A stretch of 64,000 nt of DNA. Source: Seiridium cupressi (lineage: Eukaryota > Ascomycota > Sordariomycetes > Amphisphaeriales > Sporocadaceae). The stretch is taken from positions 1-64,000 of the forward strand of contig JARVKI010000002.1 in NCBI GenBank assembly GCA_036674765.1. Direction: 5' to 3'. The position numbers and the translations under genes are program-made. The notes beneath the pieces are model-generated. The model searched no databases and was not told where the DNA came from. It was given only the letters and a program-made list of their open reading frames with translations. Positions within the stretch are counted from its first letter, which is position 1. Every line of letters starts with the position of its first letter. This document shows positions 57,937 through 64,000 of the stretch, piece by piece.

Positions 57937-60518
57937 TATTGCGATTTCCGAGTTCCAACAATCCAAGAGTGCGGCAACGTGTTGGTTCGGGCCTTTCCCG
58001 CGGGTATAGTGAGTGGTCGTGTATGTTCGTGATCAGGTCGTGAATGTTGTGACCGCAAATAAGGAAGAAACAGAAATGACCAAAGCGCTAATCTATCCGA
58101 AAATGAGAGATCTATACTTCGAGTTTCTTGCACGATTGATGCAAGAATGAGCGGCTTGAAAGACAATCACAATGACGAGTCAGCGATGCTGAACAATCCA
58201 GCACAGTAGATCTGGAGTCAAGCAATTGAATCGAGCAACAATCCAAAGACCCGCAGATTCGCGCAAAATCCAAAAGTGTCGCTGAATGGCCAGGCCATGT
58301 GTTGAAAAGCAGACTGCAAGTAGAAACTGCAATTTGCAATCAGAGAATTAGAAGAAGGAATAATCTTGAAAGAAAAAAGAGGGCTGCGTGAAGCATCGCA
58401 AAGTCCAGAATATCCCAGGCAGGCACCCCAGCTTCGGACTAGGGATTGCCGGCATTTCCAAAGCGAGAGCCAGTGGTCAACCTCATCAGGCCTCAAACAC
58501 CCTGTATTTTCGTGCCTGTGGCGTGCGCCTACTGATACCAATGGGCTGCCCGATGAAACCCTGGGTTCATGATGGTACCGAAGTAATGATTGACCGTGAT
58601 TGACTCGTAGGCTGCGAGACCCCTGACCCCTGCCGAACCCCAGGCGGGCGGCGGGTCCTGGCGGGAGATCCATAGAGCCTGGTTTCAACCCAAAGGCTTC
58701 TGATCCAATTGATTTCAGCGCTTACGCCTGCTATCAGTCTAACCAAGAAAATGAGTCAGAGGGATTGACGATTTCAATGATGCGTCACTTCCCAATCTGA
58801 CAGCGGAGAGATTCAATTGTAGTCACGAACAGCAAGAAGTATTTCAGGTTTCGAGAATTACAGCCGAAAAATATTGCTGCTTGATGTACTTAGAATTTGA
58901 GGATTTAAGCTGGCTTTTAGTGCCAATGCCAGAGATAGTCGCCAAGGCATACCTGAGCGCTTAAATGCAGGTCCATCGGCGCTTGGAGGTAGGCCCAGTC
59001 GAAAGGAACATACATATGCTATTAAAAAAATAATTCCTCCTCCGTACATACACGTCCGTATCTCATGTTCCCTCTGTTCCTCTCGTTCCCTCCAAACTTA
59101 TTTATGGAGACCTCTCGCAATTTAATATAGGGTCATTCATATCAAAAGAACGGCCTCAATAAGTCTAGACATTGTACTCATTGGGCTCTCCAGAGGGCCG
59201 CAAAAAGAGCTAGGTTAGGTTAGACTGTGGCGCCGGGCCGGCCTACTGTGTGGCTGTCTGACAACGTTGCCCTTTGGCTGCGGATAGGGGTGATTCGAAA
59301 CTCAATATAATCATGGATGCACAAGCCACCGATGCTAATTCTCACCACTTACCAAAAGGTTGCAACCACCGCAAATGCATGGACATGCACTGAAAACACC
59401 AGGGTAGATTTGAACGCTCAATGTTGCGAGGGCTCGCATAGTAAACAGACTTTACCAAAATAATCCAGAATTTCGCTTTTAAGGAGATACTAATTTAGGC
59501 AGACTGAATAGTCCCTCACTCCGTCCTTACTCGCTCTACTTCTTCTGTGAGTTCGTAAAAGGTCAGCGAATCCTTACTTTTCTGTTTAAGAGGCCGTGCT
59601 GTTCCAGAGATCCCCATACCACCCTACATCTTCTGCAGCGTGTATCTCTTTCCGACTCAATCAGAACCATTGAGGTCCGTGAGAACATCGTTCATTCTCG
59701 AAGCCCAAATTTCCTCCCAGAACTCAGCTGGATTGGACAGCCACAGTGAAGATCCGTCTCGGACCTCCTGGGACTTTTCTTCGAGCTCAACTACCAAACT
59801 CTCTAGCACTCGATTAATGACGTCTGCTCGGAGTTGATCTGGTTCATCTCTTCATTGGTCATCTGTTGCCGATTACCAGGATCGAAAGGTGAGCCAATGA
59901 TATTTTGCGGACCTATAATCGCGGCCGCGCAACACGTATGCTTTCCCCAAAGCTGTGTGCGTGAGGCATCTCACTGCCTCCAGGAGATTATTTCGGGACA
60001 TATCCAGACCGAATATTCCAGTGAACCTCTTCATTGGTTGTGCAAGATAGTCCGTTTGGACTTCCATCGATCCATTTCAAGGTCTTCGCCAATTACAAAA
60101 TCAGTGTATATGCATGAACTTCAGAAAATAAACAAATGGCGTGTAGCCCTCTTTCGAAAACATTTGATGGATATCAACACAGCTTTTGTGACGATCTTGG
60201 CTAGGAAGGAACCAATTAAAATCGCCCGTACCAAATGCTTTACGGAATATAAAGGTTCCTAAGCGTCGATGGCTCGTGTGACAAAACAGAGATGTCCCAA
60301 GAATTAGAATTGCACAACTAGTAACCCTTAAATATAAGTGCGGTGCCTCAAAAGTCTCATATAATGCATCAAAACGGTCTCCAAACTCATATTCAAACGC
60401 GACAGCCCACTCATATTATTACGTTATAGATTAGCAATCTTGGTCCCTGGAATAGTAATTAAATCAGTGACCACCGGCGGGTCCCTGAGCCACGATAGCC
60501 AGCATATAAGCTGCAATC
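57937..60518. other. 2.6-kb region without clear gene
   Basis: Mostly gene-free. A degraded minus-strand coding fragment may lie at about 59650-60070, described separately. The remainder shows only short unstructured frames. Confidence 0.4.
59650..60070 (-). pseudogene. Possible degraded coding fragment
   Basis: On the minus strand, two neighbouring frames read like parts of one protein: MKRFTGIFGLDMSRNNLLEAVRCLTH ... YHWLTF (to about 59875) and, after a frame change or small intron, LRADVINRVLESLVVELEEK and LSNPAEFWEEIWASRMNDVL (to about 59665). The amphipathic, tryptophan-containing character is protein-like, but I cannot name the family and no start or splice is convincing. Confidence 0.35.
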
Positions 60519-61608
60519 CTACCTCGACTCGATCAATTTATAATGCACCCCAGCGATGAGATCAAAGACCCTCTGCCCAACGGCCGAGAAGCCGTCCACA
60601 AAGTAATCACCCCAGGGCTGCTGCCATGTATCTATACATCAATCATCAGCATTTCCGATGTTTTCTATACCTATGGCAAGCCTACGGCTTCCGTGAACTT
60701 CACTACTCACCAATGGTAGTATTTGGCTTCGTCTGGGCGAGCCACAGCAAGGTATGATTGAAACCGCTCAGAAAGCCGTCCTGCGGGAATTCGGCGAGCA
60801 CTGCATTGTATTGAGCCTGCGTCACCCCATGGTCTGGTCCATAGAAATCGATTAGGATCCCATCGCTCGTCGTAGCGACCACAGGCTCTTTGTATGTGGC
60901 GATAGAGGGCTGCGCGTGTAATGCGATCTGAACCATATAAGTATCAGCAATTATTCGTGCGGATAGGCCTTGGTTACTAAGGCGGATAAAAGAGACCCTC
61001 GATCCTCAAGGTATTGAATCCATTCAAAGTACTGCCCATGGAAGCAAGAAGGGAATTAAGCATGTCCTTACGGAGTCCCAGACGAGTTGCTGATTAATCT
61101 GGTCCCATTTCTTCTCCGTACCGGAGTGCGCAATAGTGTAGTTCCTCACAAACTCTCGTGCCGCGATCGCACCGTCGACTTCGAAGCGCTTGTCAGTGCT
61201 GATGAAGGGCGAGCCTTCGGCGACGCCGAGATCGTGAAGGAGCGCAGAAACGGCGTGGACTTCCGGGTCAATCGTTGCCGACAGCGAGGCATTGTTGGCG
61301 AGGATGAGGGTACCGAAGAGCCACGAGCGCATGACGTGCTTGTATAGGAAACTCACGCTGTACTCGTAGGCTAGGTCGTGGGCGGCGCGGACGATGGGCG
61401 TGTCGATGACGGCGACGCCTGCGATCTCACGCGTTGGATATTGACCATGGCCAGTTGTATTTCGAAGCACTGCCGTCGAGGCATGAGCTAGAACGAGAGT
61501 GGCCGGCTGCAGGATGTATCTGAGGTAGCTGTGCTTGAACTGCATTCTCGCGACGGTGTGACAAGGACTTCTATCGGAGCTCATATATATTTCAAGGGGC
61601 TTGGTCAT
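60519..61608 (-). CDS. HD-domain protein (cyanamide hydratase-like family)
   Basis: Three exons (61608-61072, 60927-60711, 60631-60519) give 288 aa; phases close perfectly. An HD metal-dependent hydrolase core is seen: TPIVRAAHDLAYEYSVSF, RSWLFGTLI and ALLHDLGVAEGSPF (the HD motif), with the usual C-terminal helices and GYDYF-like segment (GDYFVDGFSAVGQRVFDLI). This layout matches the fungal HD-domain group that includes cyanamide hydratase. The first 40 residues are hydrophobic in part, and a second ATG (MQFKHSYLRY) could start a signal-like segment, so location is uncertain. Substrate unknown. Confidence 0.82.
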
Positions 61609-62657
61609 GGGATAGTTGAGTCCATGATGATAGCTGCGTTATCCCATCATTATATACCCATCCCAACGTGTATCATAGAAAACTTCATTAAGTTTTGATA
61701 TGTCAGCGGCAACATCATCCTTGTGTGATGCTGACAGACTCTCTTTGCTCTCAAAGTACGTCTTGTTCATTCCAAACACCGAGGGTCGATGATTTCTCAT
61801 CATACCACCGTATTTTCTGGCGACCGAGATTGATAGAATCATGTATTTTGTGCCAGTTCCATTGCGACGTGGTGGACAAAAACCTCGGTTGTGGCACAAT
61901 CACGGGATTTGCTCACCACGATCTGTCCCCGAGCTACATCGGCATTTGGCTTCTAGATGACATGGACTCTGGCTTCAAGCAGAGTATATGAAATCATGAC
62001 TCATAATATGGTTGTTTGTCAGCTTTTGCCGAGACGATCCGGAGTCTGCTTTTTGGTAAGAAGTTATAATTGGTTCCATACATGGAGGTGGGGTCGTTGA
62101 GATGGTCTTCAGATGTGATTCGCCTCAGCGTTCTACGCGACCGATTTGGTGGCTACTACTAACACTCAAAGTGCACTTCTGCGATAGTCACGATTGAAAC
62201 GTATCATCAATCACCGCCCGAAGATACGGCGTGCCATGTCCTGTGCTTGAGTTACCAGGACATAAAAGACGGTAAATAACCCATCTTTGCATTGTTGTCA
62301 ACACGTCTAGTTCGATAGAATAGGATAGATAGGGCATGAAATTGATGCGCCTACGAATGATACGCTCGATACCTCAAGCGGAAGACACTATGCATTTCGT
62401 TGGTCTCATGTATGTAGTCCCCTCATGGCAAACCCCTTTAACGCCGTCATGTATGGACGTGAGCTCAGCCTGGGACCCATGCAATTCTATCCTGACAGCT
62501 ATGACTACGCAATCTCTACCAGAAAGTGCCTTTCACCCATCCTTCCATAAATGCACACCAACACCTTGTCGACGCCATCATGTATAGTCATTTCTCTCGT
62601 TACGGTAATCAGGGACAACTTTTATCTGCAGGGCAAATAACAACGTCGCCCGATTCC
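61609..62657. other. Intergenic, no gene seen
   Basis: Separates the HD-domain gene start from the 3' end of the right-edge gene. Short frames only. Confidence 0.45.
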
Positions 62658-64000
62658 TTATTCCTCCACGACCATCTCTTCCAATGATCGCATGGCCCTT
62701 CCGCCTTCGCTTTCGAACTTGGACACCATCGTCTCACACTCAACTTTCAGCCGATGTTCCGCCAAGCTAGCATTATGATAAATCCATTCTTCCACGGTCA
62801 TCTTCTTCTCAGGAGTAGTGAGCTGTACCCCTTTGAGTAGTGATGATCCTGGAATAGTATTCTCCTTGCCCAGTTCCTCAATAACGAGTTCAAGGTCAAC
62901 AGCTTCCCAGGGCTTGGTGCTCTCGAGGCCAACAAACACATTAGCATTGCGTTTGGAAGGAGAAGAGTGAACCGGCGTGGTTGCCACAGGAGCCATGGCA
63001 ACGCGGCTAGACGATGTGGTGTTGGATGGTTTGGATGAAGGAGGCTGATTCTCGGCATCAGATGACTGGGGAGACTGAGATGGGGAGATAGTAGCCTGTC
63101 TTGCGGCTGGTGCTGGTGAGATAGCTGGACCGGGTGTGGCAGGTGCTTGAAGTTCATCCTCAGGAACTGGAGGCGGTGGTAACGACTTTTTCCTCGGTTG
63201 TTTGGGACCAACACTGACGCGGGGCGTTGCAGCTTTTTCTAGTGGGTCAGCAAAGTCGAATTGGTCAACTTCAGTAGGCAATTCAAGCTGCGTTAGCTCG
63301 ATCGCACGCTCAGCCTCAGGTTCTGGTTGGGGTGGAGGCTGCGTGCTGTTTTTCTTTGGGCGACCACGCTTCTTAGGCGCTGGAGCAGTCGCTGTAGAGC
63401 TCCTCAAAACGGTAGCATTGCTGGCCAGGCTGATATCATGCTGCTCTGTCGGATCGCTTGGCGCTTGCGCCCCTTCGATGGTCAGCACACTGTGCGATTC
63501 CTCTTGGACCTCTGGTTCAGCCTCAGACGCTGCTTGTTGCGTCTTCTGAGCCTTGGTCTGCTTTGATGGTTTTCTGGTCCCAGCCTTGCGGCCTTTCTTT
63601 GGGACTTGAAGTGCCTCTTGCGCCTCCGATTCCATCTGCTCTCGTAACTCTTGGAGCTCGGCAGACACATCTGCGTCGTTCATCTCAGCCGGCGCGGGAT
63701 CGAACATTGCATGATCGTCTGAAGGTGGCTCCTGAGTAGGGGCAGCTTTCTTGGACGCCGTTCCCTTGCCCTTGCCTTTGGCTGGCGCTTTCTTCCGCTC
63801 CGAGTCAGAGTCGGCAGTAATCATCTCGTCATCAGAGAGCGGCTTATCCAAGTCGGCTTGCAACTGGCGATCCAGCTCTTCATCGTCCGGTAATTCCTCA
63901 GCAGCATTATGGAACGAAGTGTTCGAGGCTGTCGAAGCGGTTGAAACCTTTCTGGTGTTCTTCGAAGGCCTGCCGCCTTTCTTCTTTGTGGTCTTTGCTG
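62658..64000 (-). CDS. Partial protein, probable C-terminal part of a Bir1-like chromosomal passenger protein
   Basis: The minus-strand frame is open from the right window edge to a stop at 62658; the 5' part lies outside. The visible 447 codons are acidic/basic and low-complexity, with AT-hook-like motifs (GRPSK near the edge; KKRGRPKK around 63360) and Pro/Ser/Thr-rich linkers. The last 90 residues are well ordered: NANVFVGLESTKPWEAVDLE, GVQLTTPEKKMTVEEWIYH, and CETMVSKFESEGGRAMRSLEEMVVEE. From memory, a helix of this kind (MTVEEWI ... FE-EGGRAMR-LE) ends fungal BIR-domain (survivin/Bir1) proteins, which act with Aurora kinase at centromeres. The BIR domains would be upstream of the window, so the call is tentative. 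Confidence 0.6.
   Translation of the reverse strand, partial: AKTTKKKGGRPSKNTRKVSTASTASNTSFHNAAEELPDDEELDRQLQADLDKPLSDDEMITADSDSERKKAPAKGKGKGTASKKAAPTQEPPSDDHAMFDPAPAEMNDADVSAELQELREQMESEAQEALQVPKKGRKAGTRKPSKQTKAQKTQQAASEAEPEVQEESHSVLTIEGAQAPSDPTEQHDISLASNATVLRSSTATAPAPKKRGRPKKNSTQPPPQPEPEAERAIELTQLELPTEVDQFDFADPLEKAATPRVSVGPKQPRKKSLPPPPVPEDELQAPATPGPAISPAPAARQATISPSQSPQSSDAENQPPSSKPSNTTSSSRVAMAPVATTPVHSSPSKRNANVFVGLESTKPWEAVDLELVIEELGKENTIPGSSLLKGVQLTTPEKKMTVEEWIYHNASLAEHRLKVECETMVSKFESEGGRAMRSLEEMVVEE

Overview
The window is nuclear DNA of a filamentous ascomycete (Pezizomycotina). The evidence is short introns (about 45-145 nt) with GTAAGT-like donors and CTRAY-like branch points, HET-domain and SesB-NACHT-ankyrin genes that are typical of this group, a nitrate reductase, a chitin synthase of the filamentous-fungal class VI/VII type, and blocks of almost pure A+T that look like repeats destroyed by repeat-induced point mutation (RIP). 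I cannot name the species. No rRNA, tRNA, CRISPR or bacterial-type operon was recognised.

Region 1 (1-18 kb) is accessory DNA. It opens in an AT-rich block and has a second block at 6.69-7.27 kb. Between and beside these lie a SesB hydrolase-NACHT-ankyrin gene with an in-frame stop in its hydrolase motif, the tail of a HET gene, an ankyrin-CorA-like fusion with at least nine exons, a decayed amino-acid/choline-type permease, an adenine/adenosine deaminase-like gene with altered metal-site motifs, and a 948-residue HET protein with an N-terminal membrane region. This cluster resembles an allorecognition or immune island.

Region 2 (18-22.3 kb) is a gene graveyard: a P450 tail, a nearly complete P450 whose frame breaks exactly at its ExxR motif, a displaced Gln-rich gene tail, and a chitin-binding (CBM18) fragment with an internal stop.

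Region 3 (22.7-41.2 kb) is core genome: a chitin synthase (minus), UPF2/NMD2 (minus, seven exons), nitrate reductase niaD (plus) divergent from UPF2 across 2.7 kb, a 2EXR/F-box-like gene whose C-terminus depends on a G7 tract, and a DDR48-like Ser/Tyr/Gly repeat protein.

Region 4 (41-64 kb) is sparser. It holds an alpha/beta hydrolase, a small AT-rich island next to strong hairpins, a tail-anchored-like small protein, a metallo-beta-lactamase-fold protein with an incomplete metal motif, a secreted M43 metalloprotease, a small membrane protein, a secreted Ser/Thr protein with 24-residue tandem repeats, an Arf-like protein that has lost the catalytic residues, a Ser-rich single-pass membrane protein, an HD-domain protein, and the C-terminal part of a probable Bir1-like protein running off the right edge. 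Exon limits were worked out by eye from splice signals and reading-frame continuity.
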